From: Caldicellulosiruptor bescii DSM 6725
Lineage (GTDB): Bacteria > Bacillota > Thermoanaerobacteria > Caldicellulosiruptorales > Caldicellulosiruptoraceae
Direction of reading: 5' to 3'
Assembly: GCF_000022325.1 (NCBI RefSeq)
Contig: NC_012034.1
Location: forward strand, 1,382,501-1,446,500
Length of the DNA: 64,000 nucleotides
The notes under the pieces were generated by a model that saw only the letters and a program-made list of their open reading frames with translations, was not told the origin of the DNA and searched no databases. A program made the translations under genes and the position numbers. This document shows, one piece after another, positions 26,367-33,854 of the stretch. How positions within the stretch are numbered: the stretch's first letter is position 1; each line of letters starts with the position of its first letter.

Positions 26367-27230
26367 ATGACTTATGATTTAGAAGCAAGGATAATTGAGC
26401 TTATGCCAGAGTTTAGTAAAGGGCAGAAAAAAATTGCTCAGTTTATTTTAGAACATGGAGAAAAAGCAGCATATATGACAGCACTTGCGCTTGGCAATTC
26501 AGTTGGTGTAAGTGAATCCACTGTTGTAAGATTTGCTGAGAGGCTTGGTTTTGAAGGTTACCCTGAGTTCCAGCGAGCTTTACAAGAGCTTATGAAAAGC
26601 AAGCTTACGTCAGTGCAAAGGGTAGAACTTTCTGCAAGTAGAATAAACGAAAAAGAGGTTTTAAAAAGTGTTCTCCTTTCTGACATGGACAAGATAAAGC
26701 AGACATTAGAACAGATAGACGAAAATGTTTTCAACCATGTTGTGGATGAGATAGTAAATGCAAAAAGGATATACATTATTGGAATTAGAAGTTCAGCAGC
26801 ATTGGCTGATTTTTTAGGTTTTTATTTAAATATGATTTTGGACAATGTCAAGGTTATCACAACAAGTGGCATCAGTGATATTTTCGAACAGGTATTTAGA
26901 ATTACAAGTGATGATTTAATAATTGGTATTAGTTTCCCGAGGTATTCAAAGCGCACTTTAAAGGTTTTGCAGTATGCAAAAAAACAGGGTGCTAAGATAG
27001 TTTCACTTACAGATAGCAAAATATCACCTCTATGTAAGTACAGTGACTATGTTCTTATTTGCAGAAGTGATATGGTGTCGTTTGCTGATTCGCTGGTAGC
27101 ACCGCTGAGTGTAATAAACGCATTAATTGTTGCGACAGGTCTTAGGAAAAAAGAAGAGGTTGCAAAGACACTTGAAAAACTTGAAGAAATATGGGACGAG
27201 TTTCAGGTATATGAAAAGGAAAACAGGTGA
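26367..27230 (+). CDS. MurR/RpiR-family transcriptional regulator
   Basis: 287 residues. N-terminal helix-turn-helix ('ALGNSVGVSESTVVRFAERLGFEGYPEF') of the RpiR type with the diagnostic 'SESTVVRFAERLGF', then a SIS phosphosugar-binding domain beginning at 'AKRIYIIGIRSSAALADFL'. It should bind a sugar phosphate and repress or activate genes of sugar use. No sugar catabolic operon is adjacent, so its target is not evident. AAGGAG at 26352 overlaps the DUF4264 stop; a histidine phosphatase gene follows by six bases. Confidence 0.85.
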   Translation: MTYDLEARIIELMPEFSKGQKKIAQFILEHGEKAAYMTALALGNSVGVSESTVVRFAERLGFEGYPEFQRALQELMKSKLTSVQRVELSASRINEKEVLKSVLLSDMDKIKQTLEQIDENVFNHVVDEIVNAKRIYIIGIRSSAALADFLGFYLNMILDNVKVITTSGISDIFEQVFRITSDDLIIGISFPRYSKRTLKVLQYAKKQGAKIVSLTDSKISPLCKYSDYVLICRSDMVSFADSLVAPLSVINALIVATGLRKKEEVAKTLEKLEEIWDEFQVYEKENR

Positions 27231-27236
27231 TGCAGC

Positions 27237-27866
27237 TTGAAAAGAATTTATTTGGTAAGACATGGTGAGACTGACTGGAATAAGCTCAACCTTGTTCAAG
27301 GTTCAATTGACACAGAGCTTAATTCAACTGGTATTGAACAGGCAAAAAAGATTGCTGAGAGGCTTAAAAATAAGAAGATTGATATAATATTTTCAAGTAC
27401 ATTAAAAAGGGCTTATACTACGGCAAGTTATATAAAATCTTATCATCCCCAAACTTTATTTGAAACTTCTGAAAAACTCAATGAGATAAATTTTGGCGAG
27501 TGGGAAGGTTTGAGCTTTGAGGAGCTTGAAAAGAAATACTCTCAGACATACTTGATGTGGAAAGACAATCCCGATAAGGCCATATTCCCAGGTGAAGGCA
27601 ATCTCAATGTTGTTATGAAAAGAGTTAAAAGTTTTTATGATGAGGTTTTGCAGAAAGATTATAGTAATATTGTAGTTGTTACTCACGGTGGGATAGTAAA
27701 ACTTTCAATCATACATCTTTTGAACCTTCCTCTTGATTTTTACAAAAAGTGCTGGATTGGGAATGCAAGTTTGAGTATTGTTGATATAAAAGGAGAAAGG
27801 ACAATGTTAAGTCTTCTTAATGATATGTCTCATTTAACATCAGAACACGTTCGTCCAATAATTTAA
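27237..27866 (+). CDS. Histidine phosphatase family protein (CobC/phosphoglycerate mutase-like)
   Basis: 209 residues with the phosphohistidine motif 'LVRHGETDWN' at the N-terminus, 'GEWEGLSF' in the middle and the second catalytic 'VTHGGIVK' near the C-terminus. Such proteins dephosphorylate small phosphoesters (alpha-ribazole phosphate, sugar phosphates, phosphoserine). The substrate cannot be told. TTG start. Adjacent to an RpiR regulator that senses phosphosugars, which weakly hints at a sugar phosphate substrate. Confidence 0.85.
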   Translation: MKRIYLVRHGETDWNKLNLVQGSIDTELNSTGIEQAKKIAERLKNKKIDIIFSSTLKRAYTTASYIKSYHPQTLFETSEKLNEINFGEWEGLSFEELEKKYSQTYLMWKDNPDKAIFPGEGNLNVVMKRVKSFYDEVLQKDYSNIVVVTHGGIVKLSIIHLLNLPLDFYKKCWIGNASLSIVDIKGERTMLSLLNDMSHLTSEHVRPII

Positions 27867-27887
27867 ATAAAAAGTGGGGTATATAAA

Positions 27888-28310
27888 GTGGTGGAAAAAA
27901 AAGAGTTTGGTAGCAAGGATGTTTCAAGAGCAGCTATTTTGATGGCCTTGAGCCAGAATAGACAAGAAGAAAAGAAGATTCAAGAAGATTTTTCTAAAAT
28001 AGGAATAAGATGTGCAGCAGTAGATTTTGGTGGAGAATTTATAACCTCTGTTATGAAAATTGTTGAAAAAGCAGTTGTTGCTGCCAAGAGAGAAGGTGTT
28101 ATAAACGAGGTACATCAAGAGGAAGGAGCTGTTGCAGGAGCAACAAGAGAAGCAATATCTCAAATTATGCAAAAAGCAATTGGCCTTAATGTGGGTGGGA
28201 AGATTGGCATTGCAAGGTTTGAAGAGCATGTTGCAGTTGCCATATTTTTTGGGATAGGACTTTTACATTTAAATGAGGTGGCAATAGGACTTGGTCATAG
28301 AGTTATATAA
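27888..28310 (+). CDS. hutP: HutP-family RNA-binding antiterminator protein
   Basis: 140 residues. The HutP blocks 'HQEEGAVAGATREAI', 'GLNVGGKIGIARFEEH' and 'LLHLNEVAIGLGHR' are all present, including the His residues used for Mg and L-histidine binding. In Bacillus HutP prevents termination in the histidine-use operon. Here there are no hut genes nearby; it is followed by aroH and cmk. Its RNA target is therefore unknown. GTG start; the protein is otherwise full length. Confidence 0.85.
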   Translation: MVEKKEFGSKDVSRAAILMALSQNRQEEKKIQEDFSKIGIRCAAVDFGGEFITSVMKIVEKAVVAAKREGVINEVHQEEGAVAGATREAISQIMQKAIGLNVGGKIGIARFEEHVAVAIFFGIGLLHLNEVAIGLGHRVI

Positions 28311-28354
28311 AAGTTTTTGTGCAAAAGATGAAAGAATTAGTAGGGGGAATAATC

Positions 28355-28729
28355 TTGGTTTTTGCAATAAGAGGTGCTACAACTGTTGAGAATGATTGCA
28401 AAGAGGAGATTGTCAAATGTACTCAAGAACTTTTGAATGAAATTATACTTAGAAACAATCTTAAAAAAGAAGAGATTGTTTTTATTTTGTTTACAATGAC
28501 CAAAGACCTAAAATCGGCTTTTCCAGCATATGCAGCAAGACTCATGGGATTTGTGGATATTCCTCTTATATGTGCTCAAGAGCTTGACATTGAAGGAGCG
28601 CTAAGTAGATGTATTAGGCTTCTTATGCTTGTCCAAAGAGATAATAGCTTTACTCCTAAACATGTTTATTTGAAAGAAGCAACAAAACTCAGGGAAGACT
28701 TAACTTGCGAGAAAGGTGAAGATTTATGA
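28355..28729 (+). CDS. aroH: Chorismate mutase, AroH class
   Basis: 124 residues from TTG 28355, eight bases after AGGGGG; this gives the usual AroH N-terminus 'MVFAIRGATTVEND'. The open frame extends 12 codons upstream but without support. Conserved Arg of 'IRGATT' and 'ALSRCIRLLMLV' line the chorismate site. It converts chorismate to prephenate as a trimer. The stop overlaps the cmk start by four bases. The size matches the Bacillus monofunctional enzyme. Confidence 0.92.
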   Translation: MVFAIRGATTVENDCKEEIVKCTQELLNEIILRNNLKKEEIVFILFTMTKDLKSAFPAYAARLMGFVDIPLICAQELDIEGALSRCIRLLMLVQRDNSFTPKHVYLKEATKLREDLTCEKGEDL

Positions 28730-29406
28730 AGAAGATTAACATTGCAATTGATGGTCCTGCAGGAGCAGGAAAAAGTACAATTTCAAAGCTTTTAGCAAGC
28801 CAGCTTGGATATATTCATATTGATACAGGGGCAATGTACAGAGCTGTGGGGCTCAAAGTATTAAAGAACAATATCTCTCCGCATGACAGAAAAAAAATTG
28901 TTGAGATTTTAAACTCAACTGATATACAAATAAAACTTGTGGATGGCAGGCAGCTTGTCTTTTTAGATGGTGAAGATGTCACAGAAAAAATTCGCCAGCC
29001 CGAGGTTTCAATGTATGCATCTGACGTGTCAAAAATAAGAGAAGTACGAGAAAGACTTGTAAAGATGCAACAAGAATTAGCAAAACAAAAAGGGGTTATA
29101 ATGGACGGAAGAGATATAGGAACTCATGTTCTACCAAATGCTGAGCTAAAAATCTTTTTAACAGCCACGGCAGAGGAAAGAGCAAAGAGAAGGTTTTTGG
29201 AACTGAAGCAAAAAGGCTATGATGTAGATTACTATCAACTTTTAGATGAAATAAAGAAAAGGGATCAAAATGATATGACAAGAGAGTTTGCCCCTTTGAG
29301 AGTAGCTGAGGATGCCATTGTCATAGATTCGACTTCTCTTTCAATTGAAGAGGTCTTGCAAAAGGTTTTAGAGCTTTTTTACAAGGTGGTCAAAAATGAA
29401 GTATAA
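28726..29406 (+). CDS. cmk: Cytidylate kinase
   Basis: 226 residues. P-loop 'GPAGAGKSTISK' near the N-terminus, 'DTGAMYRAV', and the CMP-specific insert with 'MDGRDIGTHVLPNAE'. It phosphorylates CMP and dCMP. The order cmk-plsC-ispH/rpsA is conserved in clostridia. Overlaps aroH upstream and plsC downstream. Confidence 0.96.
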   Translation: MKKINIAIDGPAGAGKSTISKLLASQLGYIHIDTGAMYRAVGLKVLKNNISPHDRKKIVEILNSTDIQIKLVDGRQLVFLDGEDVTEKIRQPEVSMYASDVSKIREVRERLVKMQQELAKQKGVIMDGRDIGTHVLPNAELKIFLTATAEERAKRRFLELKQKGYDVDYYQLLDEIKKRDQNDMTREFAPLRVAEDAIVIDSTSLSIEEVLQKVLELFYKVVKNEV

Positions 29407-29971
29407 TTTTTTTCTCAACCTTATTCGGAAGGTTGCTTTTATCATTTTAAAGTGTATCTTTTTCATAAGAGTTGAAGGGAAAGAAAATATACCAGAAGGT
29501 CCTTTTATTATCTGCGCAAATCACAGAAGTTATCTTGATCCAGTTTTGATTATACTTATATTCGACAGGCGAGTATATTTTATGGCCAAAAGTGAACTTT
29601 TTAAAATATGGTGGCTTGCACCAATCATCAAAGCTTTTGGAGCTTTCCCTGTCAAGCGTGGCAAAAGCGATATTGGAGCAATAAAAAAAGCTATAGAGGT
29701 TATAAGGTCTGGCAATATTCTGGGTATTTTCCCAGAAGGAAAAAGAAACAGGACAAAAGAAATTATTTTAAAAGGTGAAAAAGGCGTTGCAACTGTAATT
29801 AAAGCAACAGGTGCAAAGGTCTTACCAGTTGGTATTTCTGGAAAGGTAGTTCCATTTGGTAGGATAAAAGTGAGAATCGGAAGGCCAATGGAATTTAGAG
29901 ATAATAGTATGGATAATCAAGAGATTGTTGATACAATTATGAATGAAATTAAAGAACTTATCCTAAAATAA
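29396..29971 (+). CDS. plsC: 1-acyl-sn-glycerol-3-phosphate acyltransferase
   Basis: 191 residues. An N-terminal hydrophobic segment is followed by the acyltransferase motifs 'NHRSYLDP' (HX4D) and 'FPEGKRNRT'. It adds the second acyl chain to lysophosphatidic acid at the membrane. AAGGTGG site within cmk; overlap of 11 bases with cmk. Confidence 0.94.
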   Translation: MKYNFFLNLIRKVAFIILKCIFFIRVEGKENIPEGPFIICANHRSYLDPVLIILIFDRRVYFMAKSELFKIWWLAPIIKAFGAFPVKRGKSDIGAIKKAIEVIRSGNILGIFPEGKRNRTKEIILKGEKGVATVIKATGAKVLPVGISGKVVPFGRIKVRIGRPMEFRDNSMDNQEIVDTIMNEIKELILK

Positions 29972-29993
29972 AGGAAGAGGGGAAGTAAAAAGA

Positions 29994-31985
29994 ATGATTA
30001 TTAAGGTTGCGCAAAGCGCTGGATTTTGTTTTGGTGTTCAAAGGGCAGTAGAAGGCGTTTTGGCATGGGCGAAAGCAAATAAGGGAAAATCTATAAAGGT
30101 GTATGGAATGTTAATACATAATAGTTATGTTATAGATAAATTGAAAGATTTAGGTGTAAAAGTTGTAGAGGATATTGAGCAAATTGGGAAAGAAGATATA
30201 ATTTTTATTCGTTCTCACGGTGTTTCAATGGAGGAGTATGCCGAGATTGAAAAAAGGGCAGATAAAGTTTATGACTTTACATGCCCATATGTTAAAAAGA
30301 TTCACGAGATTGTAATGGAACATTCAGTGAACGGGTATGATATAATTGTTGTTGGAGATATGAACCATCCTGAAGTAAAAGGAATTGTTGGGCATGTTGG
30401 AAATAATAGAAAATGTTTTGTTGTAGATAGCATTGAAAAAGTAAAAGAAGCGATTAATCAAATTGAAGGCAAAGCTGCAGTTGTCTGTCAGACCACGTTT
30501 GACGGAAAAAAATGGAGTGAAATAAGAGAATTTTTAGAGTCTCATACAAATTATAAAGTGTTCGATACCATATGCAAAGCAACAATAAACAGGCAAAAGG
30601 AAGCACAAGAGCTTGCCCAGCATGTAGACATAATGTTGGTGGTCGGTGATAAGAAAAGTTCTAATACCAACAAATTGTATAAGCTTCTGAAGGAGATAAA
30701 ACCCACATTTTTTATTGAAAAAGTTGAAGATTTAGATTCAATAAAATTAGATAGCTATATAAAAAGCATTGGGGTGACAGCAGGTGCTTCCACTTCTCCT
30801 GAACAGATTGAAGAGGTGGTAAAACATCTGGAAGAAAAGTTTAATGAGATGAATCTGAAAGATTTTGAGAGACTTATTGATAGAAGCTTTTTGACAGTGC
30901 AAAGAGGTGAAGTTGTAAATGGCAGGATAATAAAAGTTGAGGAAGATTATCTACTTGTTGATATTGGTTACAAGGCAGAGGGTATAATTTACAAAGACGA
31001 GGTTATCAAGAATGGAAATGTAAATTTGAAGGACCTGTTTAAGATAGGTGAGGTAATTGAAGCAGTAGTGATAAAAGAGTCAGATGAAGAAGGAAATGTG
31101 GTTTTATCAAAGTATCGGGCAGATATACTTCACGGGTTTGAAGAGCTGCTTTCAAAATATGAAAATAAAGAAACTGTAAGAGTAATTGTTAAGTCAATTA
31201 AAGAAAAAAGCATTGTTTGTGATTTTAGAGGTACAAATGTTTATGTGCCAATTTCTCAGTGGGGTGAAGATGTTCAAACTTCTGATATAGGAAAGATATT
31301 TGAAATAGAAATCACAGATGTCAGCAAAGAAAAAAAGATCGCTTTTGGAAGTCGAAAATCTTTGTTAAAACAAAGAGAAGAGGAGAGATTTATTAAACAG
31401 ATTAATTCTTTAGATTTTTCCAGAGAATACGAGGGCACTGTAGTTGAGATAAGAGAAAAAGGCATTGTGGTAAATTTTGAGAACCTACGAGGTTTTGTAC
31501 CTGCAAGTGAAATTGGATATTTGAAAAAAGGTGCAGGAATTAAAAAATTATTTGAACTTGGCGAAAAAGTCAAGGTGAAGATTCTTGATATAGACAAGAA
31601 TAAAAAACAGATTTATCTTAGCGTAAAAAAGACTCAAGATGATGAGTGGATAAAAAAGATTAAAAACTTGTATTTGGGAATGCTTGTTGACTGTGAAGTG
31701 ACAAAGGTGTTACCTTTTGGACTTGTTGTATGGATTACAGAACATGATGTTGATGGTTTTGTTCACGTTTCAAATATTCCCCTTGGATACAACCAAAGAC
31801 CACATAACCTGTATAAAGTTGGAGATAGCTTGAGAGCAAAGGTTATAGAGATTGATGAAGAAAAGCGAAGGATTGCGTTGTCTTTAAAAGATTTGCACGA
31901 AGAAGAAAACATAGATACTGAGCATAATGAAGACTTTGTGATAACACTCGCTGATTTTGTGAAGAATATAAAGTTAGAACAATAA
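29994..31985 (+). CDS. ispH: Fusion of IspH (HMBPP reductase) with ribosomal protein S1-like domains
   Basis: 663 residues. Residues 1 to about 283 are IspH, with the three [4Fe-4S] cysteines in 'GFCFGVQRAV', 'FTCPYVKK' and 'TICKATINRQKE'. From about 293 on there are four S1 RNA-binding repeats, for example 'GEVVNGRIIKVEEDYLLVDIG', 'YEGTVVEIREKGIVVNF' and 'VDCEVTKVLPFGLVVWI'. IspH makes IPP and DMAPP in the non-mevalonate pathway; the S1 part presumably binds mRNA or the ribosome. The same fusion is known in many clostridia and is not a sequencing artefact. Confidence 0.95.
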   Translation: MIIKVAQSAGFCFGVQRAVEGVLAWAKANKGKSIKVYGMLIHNSYVIDKLKDLGVKVVEDIEQIGKEDIIFIRSHGVSMEEYAEIEKRADKVYDFTCPYVKKIHEIVMEHSVNGYDIIVVGDMNHPEVKGIVGHVGNNRKCFVVDSIEKVKEAINQIEGKAAVVCQTTFDGKKWSEIREFLESHTNYKVFDTICKATINRQKEAQELAQHVDIMLVVGDKKSSNTNKLYKLLKEIKPTFFIEKVEDLDSIKLDSYIKSIGVTAGASTSPEQIEEVVKHLEEKFNEMNLKDFERLIDRSFLTVQRGEVVNGRIIKVEEDYLLVDIGYKAEGIIYKDEVIKNGNVNLKDLFKIGEVIEAVVIKESDEEGNVVLSKYRADILHGFEELLSKYENKETVRVIVKSIKEKSIVCDFRGTNVYVPISQWGEDVQTSDIGKIFEIEITDVSKEKKIAFGSRKSLLKQREEERFIKQINSLDFSREYEGTVVEIREKGIVVNFENLRGFVPASEIGYLKKGAGIKKLFELGEKVKVKILDIDKNKKQIYLSVKKTQDDEWIKKIKNLYLGMLVDCEVTKVLPFGLVVWITEHDVDGFVHVSNIPLGYNQRPHNLYKVGDSLRAKVIEIDEEKRRIALSLKDLHEEENIDTEHNEDFVITLADFVKNIKLEQ

Positions 31986-32006
31986 AATTTGATCTTTTAA
32001 GAGCCT

Positions 32007-32453
32007 ATGAAGATTTCATTTTCTATCTTGAAAAACAAACCCGTCCTTAATTTAGATAACAAGATAACAGGAAAAGTAGAAGACATGTTACTCAGAGATG
32101 ACAAGGTGATTGGGTTTAAAGTACGAGTCAAAAATTCATTTAAAATACCATCGTGCGCATATGTGCCGACAGAGGACATTGAGTCTATAAACAATCAACT
32201 TATGATTGTCCGCAGCATTCATACTTCCATTGACAGCTTTCCATTTTTAAGAGCACAAGAAATTTTTTTGAAAGAAGTAATAGACGAAAATGGGTTTTTG
32301 ATAGGGATTGTAATTGACATTATATTTAACGCAGAGAACTTTAAAATTGTAGAATATCAGGTTTCAGAGAGTATTTGGAGTTATATAAAAAATAAAAAAA
32401 TAATATTGAGCCCTGAGGAAATAATATTAAGAGAAAATAAAATATTAAGCTGA
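32007..32453 (+). CDS. PRC-barrel domain protein
   Basis: 148 residues with two PRC-barrel-like beta repeats: 'KPVLNLDNKITGKVEDMLL' and 'VIDENGFLIGIVIDIIFN'. The domains are often in RimM-like or membrane-surface proteins; function unknown. Twenty bases after ispH, and the stop overlaps the ribosome-binding site of the next small gene. AAAAGAGCC upstream is only a weak site. Confidence 0.7.
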   Translation: MKISFSILKNKPVLNLDNKITGKVEDMLLRDDKVIGFKVRVKNSFKIPSCAYVPTEDIESINNQLMIVRSIHTSIDSFPFLRAQEIFLKEVIDENGFLIGIVIDIIFNAENFKIVEYQVSESIWSYIKNKKIILSPEEIILRENKILS

Positions 32454-32464
32454 GGTGTGAAATC

Positions 32465-32623
32465 TTGAAAAGAATTTCTGCAAAACATGTATTGATAGGA
32501 AGCATAGTAGGCGGGATTATATCTGCCATGCTGTCCCAGGCATCTCCAAGGAGAATGAAAAATAAACTTTTAAAAAGAATGATTACTAAAAAGCTGATGG
32601 CTATGCTAAATAAGCTTTTGTGA
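32465..32623 (+). CDS. Small basic membrane-associated protein, 52 aa
   Basis: TTG start seven bases after GAGGTG, 52 codons. The N-terminal part 'HVLIGSIVGGIISAMLS' is hydrophobic and glycine-rich, with one possible membrane helix. The second half is strongly basic ('RRMKNKLLKRMITKK'). It resembles YtxH-type small proteins only in layout. It ends directly at the stem of a strong terminator, which fits a real last gene of the operon. Unknown function. Confidence 0.6.
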   Translation: MKRISAKHVLIGSIVGGIISAMLSQASPRRMKNKLLKRMITKKLMAMLNKLL

Positions 32624-32651
32624 TAGGGAAGGTTTTCTTCCCTACTTTTTT
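32624..32651 (+). terminator. Strong terminator after the ispH-PRC-small gene unit
   Basis: Perfect eight-base stem TAGGGAAG/CTTCCCTA, five-base loop, six T residues. The stem begins immediately after the stop codon. Confidence 0.9.
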
Positions 32652-32695
32652 AATATTTTAAGGGATAAGAATAATTCTATTTGAGGTGTTAAAAA

Positions 32696-33751
32696 GTGCA
32701 CATAATAAAATTGGTCAAAAGATATTTTACAGATATATTGTTCATAGCTCTAATTGCAATTGTTATCTATTTTTTTACTAATATGAAGGCATTTTGGCCG
32801 ATTCTGATTCCATTTTTGATTGCACTATTTTTGTCATATCTCTTAAAACCTTGCGTAGATTTTTTAGAAACAAAGATTCGGTCAAGAGATATCTCAATCC
32901 TGATTTCGTTTGCAATAATCTTTGGTATCACCATTATGGTATTTGTATATTTTATTCCTTTATTTGTTAGCGAAACTAAGCAGCTTATCCAAAACATTCC
33001 TGATTATATAATACTAATTCAAAAATGGTTTTTTGAGATTGATTCTAAACTTTTGAATAAACTAAACATTGATATTAAAGAAATACTAAACGCTAATTCA
33101 ATCAATATCGAAGGAATTTCCAAACAAACATTATCAATATTTTTAAACATTGTAAAGAGTATTTCCTCTAACATTTTGTATTATCTTCTTATTCCTATTA
33201 TATCTTTTTATATCCTGAGGGATTGGAAAAGGTTAGTCATGTGGATAAAATGGTTATTACCCGAGAAATACAGAAAAGAAGGACTTTATATCTTTGTTGA
33301 TATAAATAGGGTTCTTCATCAGTATATTCGAGGGCAGCTTCTTGATGCCTTTATAGTTGGACTGCTCAGCTTTGTAGGATTTTCTCTGCTTTCTGTAAGA
33401 TATGCAGCTCTTTTGGGTGTAATAACTGGTATTGGCAATTTGATTCCCTATTTTGGACCAATATTTAGCAGTATTCCAGCAGTGATAATAGCACTTTCTG
33501 ACTCTTACATAAAGGCTATATTGGTTGTGATTTTTTTAGTCCTACTTCAGCAAGTTGACAGTTTTATCATATCCCCACGAGTTATTGGTTCAAAAGTCGG
33601 GCTTCATCCTCTTACCATAATTATAGTTATAATCTTAGCAAACAAAATATTTGGGTTTATTGCAATGTTCTTTGCTATTCCTATTGCTGCAGTAATAAAA
33701 ATTATATTTATTAATATCATGAAAAGGATAAAATCTGAGAAGATTGAGTGA
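32696..33751 (+). CDS. AI-2E family (TqsA/PerM-like) transporter
   Basis: 351 residues with six to eight predicted membrane helices. The family pattern is visible in 'PFLIALFLSYLLKPCVDFLE' style helix 2 and in 'GNLIPYFGPIFSSIPA' and 'PRVIGSKVGLHPL'. Related proteins export autoinducer-2 or act as Na+/H+ antiporters; no substrate can be assigned. GTG start preceded by GAGGTG. Independent of the previous operon because of the terminator. Confidence 0.85.
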   Translation: MHIIKLVKRYFTDILFIALIAIVIYFFTNMKAFWPILIPFLIALFLSYLLKPCVDFLETKIRSRDISILISFAIIFGITIMVFVYFIPLFVSETKQLIQNIPDYIILIQKWFFEIDSKLLNKLNIDIKEILNANSINIEGISKQTLSIFLNIVKSISSNILYYLLIPIISFYILRDWKRLVMWIKWLLPEKYRKEGLYIFVDINRVLHQYIRGQLLDAFIVGLLSFVGFSLLSVRYAALLGVITGIGNLIPYFGPIFSSIPAVIIALSDSYIKAILVVIFLVLLQQVDSFIISPRVIGSKVGLHPLTIIIVIILANKIFGFIAMFFAIPIAAVIKIIFINIMKRIKSEKIE

Positions 33752-33757
33752 ATATTG

Positions 33758-33786
33758 TTGACTTTGTAATTTGGCTTTAATAAAAT
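33758..33786 (+). promoter_or_regulatory. Putative promoter of alaS
   Basis: TTGACT (33758-33763) and TAAAAT (33781-33786), 17-base spacing, close to sigma-A consensus. The start would be near 33793, about 60 bases before the alaS ATG, leaving no room for a T-box leader. Confidence 0.6.
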
Positions 33787-33854
33787 TTTGATTGTATTGA
33801 AAAATTATAAAAACTACCTTCTAAAAAATATCAAAAGGAAAGGCTGATTGAAAG

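Noticed and set aside
33752..33854. T-box leader for alaS
   Set aside because: The gap is 103 bases with a promoter inside it, leaving about 60 bases of leader and no specifier, T-box or terminator structure.
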